Assembly (NCBI RefSeq): GCF_030818695.1 | Contig: NZ_JAUTAR010000001.1 | Span: 4,272,501-4,336,500, forward strand | Source of the DNA: Chryseobacterium sp. SORGH_AS_0447 | GTDB taxonomy: Bacteria > Bacteroidota > Bacteroidia > Flavobacteriales > Weeksellaceae | Direction of reading: 5' to 3' | DNA length: 64,000 nt | Shown: positions 8,873-17,591 of the stretch, in pieces | Numbering within the stretch: position 1 is the stretch's first letter | Layout of the letters: each line of letters begins with the position of its first letter | Made by a program: the position numbers and the translations under genes | Notes under the pieces: model-generated | Database searches by the model: none | What the model saw: only the letters and a program-made list of their open reading frames with translations | Told to the model about the DNA's origin: nothing

Positions 8873-9520
8873 ATGGTTTCAAAAATTATTAAACTTGCCG
8901 CTTTTTTAACTATTTCAGTTTCCAGCTGTATAAAAGCCCAACAATTTGATGCTACTTTGTACTTTTTAGACGGAAGCAAAAGAACAGGAAAGGCAGATAT
9001 GGTATCCAACGAAGAGCTTAAATTGGCTTTCATCGAAAATGGCTCTAAGAAGAAGGAAAAAATAAAAGCAACCTTACTGGATAAAGTTGAATATACTAAT
9101 CTGAGTGACAACCAATCCGTGACTGTAGAATTTAAGGAATTTACCTATTATTTTTTATCTGATAAACCTAAAACCGGTTATTGCTGGATGAACAAAATAA
9201 ATTCAGGCGAAATTTCAACTTATGTTGCTTATGCCTTTGATGGAGGAGTAAATAATGGATATCATTATACCGTAACACCTTCTTCCCACGAATATTTCTT
9301 CTTTCAATATAAAAATGAAAAACCTCAGGAAATCTACATTAATAACAGTATTTGGACTCTCAATAAAAAGCAGATGCTAAGAAGACAGGTTAAAAATTTC
9401 TTTAAAGACAAATGTCCGAAACTTGTAAAAGATTTTGAGGCAGAAAAAATAGTAATTAAGAATAATAATCCTGAAGCACTTCGGCAGTATTATAACGAGA
9501 ATTGCAGTACAAATAATTAA
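8873..9520 (+). CDS. Secreted protein of unknown function
   Basis: An unrecognised 215-residue protein with an N-terminal signal peptide (to about residue 23, SCIKAQ; the cysteine at 20 may be a lipobox). The mature part begins with FDATLYFLDGSKRTGKADM, a small beta repeat type seen in many flavobacterial secreted proteins, and ends in a Lys-rich helical region. It starts 14 bases after the GH3 gene and 18 bases before bshA, so the three may be one transcript. Confidence 0.7.
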   Translation: MVSKIIKLAAFLTISVSSCIKAQQFDATLYFLDGSKRTGKADMVSNEELKLAFIENGSKKKEKIKATLLDKVEYTNLSDNQSVTVEFKEFTYYFLSDKPKTGYCWMNKINSGEISTYVAYAFDGGVNNGYHYTVTPSSHEYFFFQYKNEKPQEIYINNSIWTLNKKQMLRRQVKNFFKDKCPKLVKDFEAEKIVIKNNNPEALRQYYNENCSTNN

Positions 9521-9538
9521 AAAATACCACCAAAATAA

Positions 9539-10687
9539 ATGAAAATAGGCATACTTTGCTATCCGACCTACGGAGGAAGCGGAATTGTAGCAACAGAGCT
9601 GGGAATGTCCCTGGCCAACAAAGGCTACGAAGTCCATTTCATCAGCAATGCGCTTCCCGCAAGACTAGACATTACCAATCCGAATATTTTCTTTCACCGG
9701 GTAAATGTTCAGACCTATCCGCTGTTCCAGTATCAGCCTTATGATATCGCGCTGAGCTCGATGATTTACCGTGTTGTAAATCTTTACAAGCTTGATCTTC
9801 TTCACGCGCATTATGCAATTCCTTATGCGTATGCAGCCTTTACCGCCAAGCAGATGCTGAAGGAAGATAACAACGATGTTCCTTTGGTCACTACCCTTCA
9901 CGGAACGGATATCACATTGGTGGGCCAGCATCCAAGCTATAAGCATGCGGTGGAATTCTCCATCAACCAGTCGGATGCCATTACTTCGGTTTCCGAAAGC
10001 CTGAAACGGGATACCCTGCAGTTTTTCAAGATTAAAAAAGAAATCCAGGTAATCACCAACTTCATTGATAATTCCGAATTTGAGGAGCGCAATGAATGTC
10101 AGAGAACCCAGTTTGCCAATCCGGATGAGAAGATCTTAATTCACGTATCCAATTTGCGTCCGGTAAAACGGGTGGATGAAGTACTGCAGATTTTTAAAAA
10201 TGTGCAGAAAAAAGTAAAATCGAAATTGGTTATCATTGGGGAAGGCCCGGATATGGAAAAAGTGAACCAGTTTTTGGAAGAAAATCCGGACCTCATCTCT
10301 AAAATCCGTTTACTAGGAAAGGTAAACGACCTGTATAAAATCCTTCAGCTATCGGATGTATTCTTATTGCCTTCGGAGCAGGAAAGTTTCGGTCTGGCTG
10401 CCTTGGAAGCAATGGCTGCCCATACTCCGGTCATCAGTTCCAATGCGGGAGGAATTCCGGAAGTAAACATCCAGGGAGAAACCGGCTTTCTGGCAGAAAT
10501 CGGAAATGTGGAAGCCATGAGCAACTACACCATCAAACTGTTGAGCAATGAGGAATTACTAATTTCAATGAAAAAGAATGCCAAAGAACAGGCTATCAAA
10601 TTCGATCTGAAAAACATCCTTCCGATCTACGAAGAAATGTACCGCACCACGATTGAAAATTTTAAGAGTGAGCTGACGAAAGCTTAG
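9539..10687 (+). CDS. bshA: N-acetyl-alpha-D-glucosaminyl L-malate synthase BshA
   Basis: BshA makes GlcNAc-malate from UDP-GlcNAc and malate, the first step of bacillithiol, a low-molecular-weight thiol. The 382-residue GT4 glycosyltransferase starts with the BshA-typical MKIGILCYPTYGGSGIVATE and has TTLHGTDITLVG near residue 120 and the EX7E-type motif LLPSEQESFGLAALEAMA around 280. The other bacillithiol genes are not in this window. A hairpin terminator follows. Confidence 0.93.
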   Translation: MKIGILCYPTYGGSGIVATELGMSLANKGYEVHFISNALPARLDITNPNIFFHRVNVQTYPLFQYQPYDIALSSMIYRVVNLYKLDLLHAHYAIPYAYAAFTAKQMLKEDNNDVPLVTTLHGTDITLVGQHPSYKHAVEFSINQSDAITSVSESLKRDTLQFFKIKKEIQVITNFIDNSEFEERNECQRTQFANPDEKILIHVSNLRPVKRVDEVLQIFKNVQKKVKSKLVIIGEGPDMEKVNQFLEENPDLISKIRLLGKVNDLYKILQLSDVFLLPSEQESFGLAALEAMAAHTPVISSNAGGIPEVNIQGETGFLAEIGNVEAMSNYTIKLLSNEELLISMKKNAKEQAIKFDLKNILPIYEEMYRTTIENFKSELTKA

Positions 10688-10707
10688 GCTTTTACTGATA
10701 TAATATC

Positions 10708-10740
10708 AAAACCTAATAGTAAAAAAAACTGTTAGGTTTT
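10708..10740. terminator. Bidirectional hairpin terminator
   Basis: AAAACCTAA (10708-10716) pairs with TTAGGTTTT (10732-10740) around an A-rich loop. It lies between bshA and the convergent broken XRE gene and can serve both. Confidence 0.65.
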
Positions 10741-10751
10741 GTTTTACCAAA

Positions 10752-11145
10752 TTATTTCTGCCGGGATTTCAGCAGTTTATTCTCTTCCTGAAGCTTCCGG
10801 TTCTCGGTTTTCAGCCTTTCGTTTTCTTCTTTTAAAAGGCCGATATAATCTTTTTGGCTCTTTAATAAAAACTCAGGCACATTATAATAATAATTGGTAT
10901 TGTTTCCAAAATTTCCCGAACTGTTATCAAAATTCTGCATAACATTAGGAGGTTCAGAATTTTCCTTGATTTCTTCAACCTCAACCTCTAAAAGCTTGGC
11001 AATACGTTCCCACTCGCTGTCGGAATACCCGCCTCTCCTTTTTCCTTTCTCTGGTACTGGGTTTGGCTGATGTTCAGATGTTCCGCCACATCCTGCTGGG
11101 AAAATTTCTTCTGCTTGCGCACCCGGATAAGATTCTCTTTACCAT
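10752..11145 (-). pseudogene. XRE-family regulator broken by two single-base frameshifts
   Basis: Read on the minus strand from the ATG at 11145, three frames must be joined to give one protein of about 130 residues. The helix-turn-helix part (IRVRKQKKFSQQDVAEHLNI) is in a frame that needs one extra G just after the ATG. The next part (YSDSEWERIAKLLEVEVEEI) needs one extra A in the A5 run at about 11037-11042. The last 62 codons (10752-10940) form a leucine-zipper-like helix (LLKEENERLKTENRKL). Both changes are single missing bases in short runs. The intact form would be a DNA-binding repressor with a dimerising coiled coil. A sequencing error or a true pseudogene are both possible. Confidence 0.75.
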
Positions 11146-11346
11146 AAGCTTATTTTCTACAAATATAGGATCATGCGAATAAACCCGAATAAAATTCGCC
11201 GGAAAATTTCTGATTTTTATTTTAGATTTGCTATGTACATCTAAAGATTGAAATTTTTCACCTTCTTTTCCAACCAATAGACAAAAAAATGCCTCTGTAA
11301 TAAAAAAAGAATAGTATCTTTAACCCATAAAAAAACATTAATACCC

Positions 11347-12948
11347 ATGAAGAGAAAAATTATTCTCCGGCTGTCTTATCTGATAGCCTTTTTGACCGTT
11401 TTCTGGTCCTGCCACAACGAAGATTTTGCCAATGGCAAAGCAGAACCCCAAAGAAACAATGCCAATTTCTTCCTGCATTCTACAAAGGGAGGAGCTGCAG
11501 CCAGAGGCGGTGTCGATTATGTATCAATTCTGGAAACTTACAACCGCGAAAAAGATTTCCTCTCTACCATGTCCGACCAGCAGGGAATGCCGATCTGGGA
11601 TAAAATGCAGGTATTAGACAACGGTGAAAAAACCGTTCTCTACGTACCGCTTTCCGCAGACCGGAACGGACTAAGTTCGCTGCTGATTGTGAATATTGAT
11701 GAGGAAAATGCGGTTTCCCGTCTTCAGAATTTTACCAATGGTTATCTGGAAGCGTATGTGTACAATGCGGATAACCCGACAGCGAAGCGTAAACTGCTGA
11801 TGGACACCTTTCTGCAGATGGATTTCTTCACCTTTGGCCATCAGGAGTTCACTAATCTGCCGAAAGATATCTATAAAGGTTCTACCGAATACAACAGGCT
11901 GAATATTTTGGATGCAAAAATACAAGTCGAACAGAATAGAGGATTTATATACAATACGATATGTACAACCTATCATTATTGTGTACATGGTCACAGTGCT
12001 TCTAACTGTGATTATGGACACTGTACCTGTGGAGGACTGATCAGCTGCTTCATGGTAACTTCCTGCACAACATCTGCTACCTGGATCGATGATGATCCTT
12101 TCCCTTCCTTTCCCGGTGGAGGTGGTGGTGGAGGCGGTCCTGGCGGGTGCAATTCCTGTCCGACTAATACCCCACCGAAAGATCCGTGCATGATGAATAC
12201 CGTATTCTACAGAATAAAGCCCGGATGTCTTGGAAATGCAGGAGATCCTGGGATTGATGATCTTGATGATCCTTGTGTAAAAACAAAAAAGATGTTTCAG
12301 AAGCCAAAAGTACAGCAGGCGATACGAGATGTAAGTAGTCAAGCAAAACAGGCTGCATTGGATGTCAATGAAGGGGAAATTGGAAGAATAGAAAAGAACG
12401 GAGATTTTTATCCGGCTGATGTATCAGAGGACCATCACGTCACTTTCAACAATATCAATGGAGCTACGGGTATTTATCATAACCATACTTACAATGGAGC
12501 TAAAATACATTCACCAGCAGATATTTATTCAATATTAAATTTTGCACAGCAGCAGCCTTCATCAAATTATGGCGATGCATATGTAGGCATGATAGGTGCA
12601 CAAAAATGCTATCCTGTTGTTGCCGGTTGTTACAGGATGTTCCATTATCTCATCCGTTTCAGCGGAACTACAGCGGATCTGTCCCAAAGTTTTACAGAGG
12701 ATGAAATTCTTAAGTTCGAAAAGGATTATAAAGATCTTGAATCAGAATTACGTGAAAAACCATTATTTGTTGATTTTTTAGGGGATGTCACTCTGAACAA
12801 AAAAGGTTATGAGAAATTATTTTTTGAAACCTTAGCTAAAATGGGATTATCGAATAAAGTCATCTTACAGCGGGTAGATGATGATGATAAAATTTATAAT
12901 ATTAATTTAGATGCTAACGGAATTCCTGAAGCTATACCTTGTCCATAA
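11347..12948 (+). CDS. Secreted lipoprotein with C-terminal JAMM/MPN-like metal site
   Basis: A 533-residue exported protein with a lipoprotein-like signal (cysteine about 22, FWSC). In order: a conserved-looking N-terminal region (to about 195), a Cys-rich stretch (about 205-240), a poly-glycine linker (257-268), a short Cys/Pro region, and a C-terminal domain. That domain carries H378-N-H380, eight residues, then S389-P-A-D392, close to the JAMM motif HxH-x7-SxxD, with a candidate upstream glutamate at E344. JAMM proteins cut isopeptide or peptide bonds. A variable enzyme domain at the end of an exported protein is typical of polymorphic effectors, but no secretion marker confirms that. The spacing has one extra residue, so activity is inference. 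Confidence 0.6.
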   Translation: MKRKIILRLSYLIAFLTVFWSCHNEDFANGKAEPQRNNANFFLHSTKGGAAARGGVDYVSILETYNREKDFLSTMSDQQGMPIWDKMQVLDNGEKTVLYVPLSADRNGLSSLLIVNIDEENAVSRLQNFTNGYLEAYVYNADNPTAKRKLLMDTFLQMDFFTFGHQEFTNLPKDIYKGSTEYNRLNILDAKIQVEQNRGFIYNTICTTYHYCVHGHSASNCDYGHCTCGGLISCFMVTSCTTSATWIDDDPFPSFPGGGGGGGGPGGCNSCPTNTPPKDPCMMNTVFYRIKPGCLGNAGDPGIDDLDDPCVKTKKMFQKPKVQQAIRDVSSQAKQAALDVNEGEIGRIEKNGDFYPADVSEDHHVTFNNINGATGIYHNHTYNGAKIHSPADIYSILNFAQQQPSSNYGDAYVGMIGAQKCYPVVAGCYRMFHYLIRFSGTTADLSQSFTEDEILKFEKDYKDLESELREKPLFVDFLGDVTLNKKGYEKLFFETLAKMGLSNKVILQRVDDDDKIYNINLDANGIPEAIPCP

Positions 12949-12965
12949 TTTAAAATGAAAAATAA

Positions 12966-13529
12966 ATGAAAAATACACTTTTTTTAATCGCTCTTATAAT
13001 TAGTTTAATTTCTTGTAAAGGGCAACAACTTCCTTTAAATACATTTATGGATGATATCCCATCAAATGCGCATGTTAAGGATTTAAATAATGAATTGAAT
13101 CCTTACGTTGGAATTTACAAAGCGAATTATCAAGGAGAGGATATTACACTTTATATTACAAAGGTTAATGATAAATTAGAAGAAAGATCTAATAAAAATT
13201 TTTATCGAGATGCTTTGGTTATAAAATATATAGTTAAAAATTCATCAGGTATAGTATTACAAGATACCCAAAACAATAATATTCCTAATATTGAACTATA
13301 TAGTACAAGAATAAGATCTTATGATAATTCCGTAATTTTTTATTACAGTGGAACTAATTGTCGCGTCGGTTGGGGAAATGTATATATAAAAAAAATAAAT
13401 GCTACCCAGATTTCCTGGTTGTATCAACCTAATGACAGAGTAATACTTCCCGGACAATGTCCCGGGAATCCCGATCTGAAGATTTATCTTCCAGAGACAG
13501 AAAATCCTTTAATTTTTACAAAGCAATAA
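12966..13529 (+). CDS. DUF6705-like lipoprotein
   Basis: A 187-residue protein with a lipoprotein signal (cysteine 18, LISC) and the LPLNT...IP...LKDLNNELNPYVGIYKA pattern that I associate with DUF6705, a flavobacterial family without known function. The rest is beta-rich with a WGNVYIKKI strand and a Pro-rich end. Base composition is much more AT-rich than the housekeeping genes. It starts 17 bases after the JAMM-like protein gene, so it could be its partner (for example an inhibitor), which is only a positional inference. A hairpin follows at 13533. Confidence 0.6.
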   Translation: MKNTLFLIALIISLISCKGQQLPLNTFMDDIPSNAHVKDLNNELNPYVGIYKANYQGEDITLYITKVNDKLEERSNKNFYRDALVIKYIVKNSSGIVLQDTQNNNIPNIELYSTRIRSYDNSVIFYYSGTNCRVGWGNVYIKKINATQISWLYQPNDRVILPGQCPGNPDLKIYLPETENPLIFTKQ

Positions 13530-13532
13530 TTG

Positions 13533-13557
13533 AAGAGGCTGTTTAAAAAAGCCTCTT
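13533..13557 (+). terminator. Hairpin after the DUF6705-like gene
   Basis: AAGAGGCT (13533-13540) pairs with AGCCTCTT (13550-13557), but only a short T-run follows. It may be a weak terminator between two lipoprotein genes. Confidence 0.5.
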
Positions 13558-13573
13558 TGCTAAAAAACACACT

Positions 13574-14542
13574 ATGAAAGATCTATTTTTAAAAACACTT
13601 TTTATTTCGGGTATTCTATTCGCAATATCCTGTCATTCCCAAACGGTAGTTGTCCGGGGTATTGCAAGAGATTCCTTAAAGATCAACAACGCTATTGGTA
13701 TTGTAATAAACGATACGATCAGAAAATTCAGAGATAAGGCGTTGGAGGACGAAGAATTTAAGAAGGAAAATTGGTATAAATATGATGGATTGGTTAAAAA
13801 ATTCATGACCACGCCTGATTTTCCTGAAGGAAATTACGAGATAAAGGCAAAACTCACAGATACCTTATATTTTCATAAATTGCGATATTCCACCCAAAAA
13901 TATAAAGTTGCCGATATAATTCACAATAATATAAAGGTAGTTTTAGCGCCTACACCCTGTATTCCTTTTAAAAAGTGCGACCATCAGAAACCTTCTAAGC
14001 TATACACTTTTGTGGGAAAGAAAATAGAGGTAAAGGATGTCGATCAATCCAAATACTGTGGGTTATCGTTAAGCAGTGAGTACAAAGCCAGGTATGCTGT
14101 TGAAGAAGAATTTTCAGAACATTATCCGGATTCAGAAATTGTTTTCAGTGCTTATAATCATAACAGCATGTACGAGTATGATTTCAGAAATTATGAACAT
14201 ATATTGCTTTTTGTAAAAGAATATTGCGGTGACTTGGTTGAAGATTATTTTTTCCCTGTCTATAAAACAGAGGATGGAAGATGGGCAGCTTCTGTTGATC
14301 CTTACATGGAAGATTATTATAAACCTGATCAGTTTCCTCCGGTAAATATCCTCTTTGACCAATCAGTAGCTTTTAATTTGTTAAAAACGAATAAAAACCC
14401 ATCTGAAGAACAAATTATACAATTGAAAAAATTTAAGTTTCCTGAAAAATACTATAAAATAGAAAACGGAAAAGCGATTCCGGTTATGGGGAGATACGCA
14501 GAAAATCTTGTTCAGCTCTGGAAAGAAATTTCAAAGAAATAA
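13574..14542 (+). CDS. Secreted or lipid-anchored protein of unknown function
   Basis: Not recognised. The 322-residue protein has a signal with cysteine 20 (FAISC), then a short beta segment resembling the start of carboxypeptidase-regulatory-like domains (VVVRGIARDSLKINNA), then a mixed domain rich in Y, D, E and K with several Cys residues in PTPCIPFKKCDH. It lies in the lipoprotein-rich block after the JAMM-like gene and has its own terminator at 14693. No partner or enzyme motif is visible. Confidence 0.68.
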   Translation: MKDLFLKTLFISGILFAISCHSQTVVVRGIARDSLKINNAIGIVINDTIRKFRDKALEDEEFKKENWYKYDGLVKKFMTTPDFPEGNYEIKAKLTDTLYFHKLRYSTQKYKVADIIHNNIKVVLAPTPCIPFKKCDHQKPSKLYTFVGKKIEVKDVDQSKYCGLSLSSEYKARYAVEEEFSEHYPDSEIVFSAYNHNSMYEYDFRNYEHILLFVKEYCGDLVEDYFFPVYKTEDGRWAASVDPYMEDYYKPDQFPPVNILFDQSVAFNLLKTNKNPSEEQIIQLKKFKFPEKYYKIENGKAIPVMGRYAENLVQLWKEISKK

Positions 14543-14692
14543 AGAGAATAAACACAACAATCAAGATGCTAAAAAGCATTGAATAATAACGTTTTAAACT
14601 ATCCGAACTTTACATCATTGGCTAAAGTCTACTCCATTCCCGTAAAATAACAATTTGAAATAAGCATTTTTATAAAAGCAAAAAATAAATAC

Positions 14693-14725
14693 AAAATCCG
14701 GCTTATCATCAAGCCGGATTTTTTT
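14693..14725 (+). terminator. Rho-independent terminator
   Basis: AAATCCGGCTT (14694-14704) pairs with AAGCCGGATTT (14711-14721), followed by T's. It sits 150 bases after the stop at 14542. The sequence between shows no gene. Confidence 0.8.
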
Positions 14726-14772
14726 ATACATCATTCAAAATTCCTAAATTAGCTCAACACAAAAAAACACTT

Positions 14773-16050
14773 ATGACGGAAAAATTACTCCAATACCTTT
14801 GGAACTACAAAATTTTCAGCCGTTTCGATTTTAAAAATACGGCAGGGGATGCGGTTGAAATTCTTGAATTCGGCAAATGGAATACCGATGCCGGACCTGA
14901 CTTTTTAGCCGGAAAAATCAAGATTAACGGCGTTGTTTTCGCAGGAAATATCGAACTCCATGTCCGGTCTTCCGACTGGATTTTCCACAATCATGCTATT
15001 GATCCCAATTACCATAACATTATTCTTCATGTGGCCTTTCAGCATGATATTGAAATTCCAGAGCTTGTTGAGAAAAATATTCCGACACTTGAGCTGAAGG
15101 ACCATGTTGATCCATCGGTTTTCGGGAAATATGAAAAACTGATCAGCGGGACACAGTTTATTCCATGCGAACATATTTTGGATCCCGGTAAGATTCCGGT
15201 ACATTTCCACGAAGAAAATATTCTTAAAAAGCTGGAAGAAAAAGCGTTGGAGCTGGAACAGAATTTAATTCAGTTTAAAAATAATTTTGAAGCGGTTTTG
15301 TTTCACAGCCTGGCTTATTCTTTTGGGCTAAAGGTAAATGCCTTTATATTCAAGCAGATGGCGGAAAGCATTGACTTTACCATCATCAATAGAGTAAGGC
15401 AGAACCGGACCCAGCTGGAAGCCCTGTTTTTCGGGATTTCAGACTGGCTGGGAGATCCCGGAGATGAGCAGACGAAAATATGGAAACGTGAATTTGATTT
15501 TATTACAGCCAAGTTTAACATTTCCGATCTGAGATTCCGTCCTAAATTTTCACGGCTGCGTCCCCCGAATTTTCCAACCCTGCGCCTGTCTCAGCTGGCA
15601 GGATTATACCATCAGCATCAGAACCTTTTCTCAAAAATCATACAGATAAAAAAGACGGAAGATCTGTTTGATCTGCTGAAAGACGTAAAAGCTTCGGCGT
15701 ATTGGGACAACCATTTTACTTTCGGAAAAGTGTCGAAGACCGAGTATCCTAAAATTCTTTCGAGAGATTTTATGGAATTGGTCATCCTGAATACGATCCT
15801 GCCGATGAAATATACCTATCACAAATACCACCGTGAAGATATTGCCGATGAAATCATCAACTTTTACAGCCATATTCCTGCTGAAAAAAATTCGGTAACG
15901 GATGGATGGAAAGCTTTGCGCATACCATGCCGGAATGCTTTGGAAAGCCAGAGTCTGATTTATCATTTTAAAAATTCCTGCGAAGAAAAAAATTGCTTAA
16001 ATTGCAGTATTGGATTTAAACTTTTAAAAGAGCCTTCACATGCTAGATAA
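14773..16050 (+). CDS. DUF2851 family protein
   Basis: A 425-residue cytoplasmic protein of the DUF2851 family, widespread in Bacteroidota and without an established role. The N-terminal part has the family pattern GDAVEILEFGKWNTDAGPDF and GNIELHVRSSDW. A Cys cluster near the C-terminus (CEEKNCLNCSIG) could bind metal. It overlaps the PspC gene by 11 bases, so the two are probably co-translated. Confidence 0.85.
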   Translation: MTEKLLQYLWNYKIFSRFDFKNTAGDAVEILEFGKWNTDAGPDFLAGKIKINGVVFAGNIELHVRSSDWIFHNHAIDPNYHNIILHVAFQHDIEIPELVEKNIPTLELKDHVDPSVFGKYEKLISGTQFIPCEHILDPGKIPVHFHEENILKKLEEKALELEQNLIQFKNNFEAVLFHSLAYSFGLKVNAFIFKQMAESIDFTIINRVRQNRTQLEALFFGISDWLGDPGDEQTKIWKREFDFITAKFNISDLRFRPKFSRLRPPNFPTLRLSQLAGLYHQHQNLFSKIIQIKKTEDLFDLLKDVKASAYWDNHFTFGKVSKTEYPKILSRDFMELVILNTILPMKYTYHKYHREDIADEIINFYSHIPAEKNSVTDGWKALRIPCRNALESQSLIYHFKNSCEEKNCLNCSIGFKLLKEPSHAR

Positions 16051-16261
16051 TATCCGCCACAAGATGGAAAGAGAATGGTTTGGTGTCCTTACCAGGACAG
16101 GTGCAAAGCTGGGCATTCCGGTTTCCAAGCTGCGTGTATTTTTCATCTATTCTACATTCGCAACCGCAGGTTTTTTCTTTTTAATTTATTTGGGCCTGGC
16201 CTTTACACTTTGGGTAAAAGATATTTTTATCACCCGCAGACCCAGTGTTTTTGATTTATAA
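16040..16261 (+). CDS. PspC domain membrane protein
   Basis: A 73-residue protein with a single PspC domain: a short cytoplasmic head (VLTRTGAKLGIPVSKLRV) and one hydrophobic segment (FFIYSTFATAGFFFLIYLGL). PspC proteins take part in envelope stress signalling in other bacteria; here the role is unknown. It overlaps DUF2851 and precedes the GNAT gene by two bases. Confidence 0.8.
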   Translation: MLDNIRHKMEREWFGVLTRTGAKLGIPVSKLRVFFIYSTFATAGFFFLIYLGLAFTLWVKDIFITRRPSVFDL

Positions 16262-16263
16262 TT

Positions 16264-16776
16264 ATGGAATTTTTACAAATTACTTCCGCTGAAGATTACA
16301 GGGTTCAGGAGATTTTTGACGCCTATTGCAAAACTTTTCCTGAGAATGAAAGACGGGACTGGAATAAATTACACCCTCTTTTTTCACACCCTAAAGTAAA
16401 AATCATTTCGGTACTGCATGAAGCGAAAAACATCGGCTATCTGATGGTTTGGGAACTGAGCAGCTTTACCTTTGTGGAACATTTTGAAGTTTTTGAGGAA
16501 TTCAGAAACCAGAAGCTGGGATCTGCCATTACCCAATATCTTTTCGAAAATTATCCGAGAATCATCCTTGAAATTGAACACGGGCATATAAATGAAGAAA
16601 CCCAGCGTCGCTATTCCTTCTACCGGAAAAACGGCTTTTCGCTGATTGACGAAATGTACGTTCAGCCGAGCTACGGGCAGGGAAAAAATCCCATGGAATT
16701 ATGGCTGCTGGCCAATTACATTCCTGAAAACCTGAAGGAAGTAAAAGACGAAATATACGATATTGTTTATCATTAA
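16264..16776 (+). CDS. GNAT family N-acetyltransferase
   Basis: A 170-residue GNAT-fold protein that would transfer an acetyl group from acetyl-CoA to an unknown amine. Motif A is visible as VFEEFRNQKLGSAITQYLF (acetyl-CoA pyrophosphate loop, R/Q-x-x-G-x-G/A type), followed by the FYRKNGF motif B near residue 118. It is the third gene of the DUF2851-PspC unit and has a terminator just downstream. Confidence 0.85.
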   Translation: MEFLQITSAEDYRVQEIFDAYCKTFPENERRDWNKLHPLFSHPKVKIISVLHEAKNIGYLMVWELSSFTFVEHFEVFEEFRNQKLGSAITQYLFENYPRIILEIEHGHINEETQRRYSFYRKNGFSLIDEMYVQPSYGQGKNPMELWLLANYIPENLKEVKDEIYDIVYH

Positions 16777-16781
16777 AATAT

Positions 16782-16808
16782 AACCGGAGCCAAGAACTTC
16801 GGTTTTTT
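16782..16808. terminator. Terminator between convergent genes
   Basis: AACCGGA (16782-16788) pairs with TTCGGTT (16798-16804) with one G-U pair, followed by T6. It ends the GNAT unit; the leftward gene stops at 16807, so the hairpin overlaps its stop region. Confidence 0.6.
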
Positions 16809-17586
16809 ATTTTCCGGTGTTGGACTCTTTCAGCCTTTTAACAAAAACAGGAAATGCATCTTCCATTCTTGACAGGGCACCCGTTAGATTTTTAGCTCTT
16901 ACAAATGATCTTATCTGTGGCTTACTCGTAAAAGCAAATTCAATGAATTCGGAAATTCTTTCAGCCGGAACTCCTTCTTTAGTAAAATATTCATCCTCTA
17001 CCCTATCCCGGATCCAGGCAATATCTTCCTGAAGATCATCGTAGCGGTACTGCCGCTTCATCCTTCGCGCATCTCCGCTTACCAAATCGTAGAGACCCTG
17101 TACATTAAGATTCCCCAACAGTATCGGAATCAGCACTTGTTTTACATCTGCAGGGGTTTCCCGCATTTTGCCCACCGGCTGCGGAAGGCCTACCGCATCT
17201 TCTACGATCTGCGATTTGTCAACTTTAGCAACCGCTCTCGAATCCTTAGCAATATTCCCGGTAATTTTAGCGACTTCCACTTCTTCAATTTCCTGCGCAA
17301 CTCTGGTAAGCCTGATGTTCAATTCTTTATTGATGCCGTACAACGCCTTTATCGAGGCCCTTTCAAAACCATTACGAACAAACCGTATCTCATCGTCCGG
17401 CGAAGCGATTTCGATAGCAAAAGAGCCGTCGTCGGCAGTATAGGTTTTCCGGTCTGAAGCCATATTCATAACCGTTACTGCCGGTAAGGCAACCCCATCC
17501 TCATCGGTGATTCTTCCTGAAATTTTCTGCTGTGAGAATATATTTATGAATATAAAAAGCAGTATAATGGATAATCCGGACTTCAT
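16807..17586 (-). CDS. Carboxypeptidase-regulatory-like domain protein (paralog A)
   Basis: A 259-residue exported protein. The start at 17586 is chosen because it gives a signal peptide (MKSGLSIILLFIFINIFSQ); the frame is open 30 codons further up but that part looks non-coding. Residues about 20-90 form a CarboxypepD_reg-like beta sandwich (ISGRITDEDGVALPAVTV). The rest is helical and charged. It is a clear paralog of the upstream gene (17592-18338): both share the same domain order and the pattern DEIRFVRNGFER / DELRFVKTGFER. The function is unknown; such domains often cap outer-membrane systems. Confidence 0.78.
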   Translation of the reverse strand: MKSGLSIILLFIFINIFSQQKISGRITDEDGVALPAVTVMNMASDRKTYTADDGSFAIEIASPDDEIRFVRNGFERASIKALYGINKELNIRLTRVAQEIEEVEVAKITGNIAKDSRAVAKVDKSQIVEDAVGLPQPVGKMRETPADVKQVLIPILLGNLNVQGLYDLVSGDARRMKRQYRYDDLQEDIAWIRDRVEDEYFTKEGVPAERISEFIEFAFTSKPQIRSFVRAKNLTGALSRMEDAFPVFVKRLKESNTGK

Positions 17587-17591
17587 CGAAA

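Noticed and set aside
11671..12342. Minus-strand frame of 223 codons across the JAMM-like gene
   Set aside because: It is antisense to a gene with signal, linker and motif-bearing domain; its translation is Ile/Thr-rich without recognisable features.
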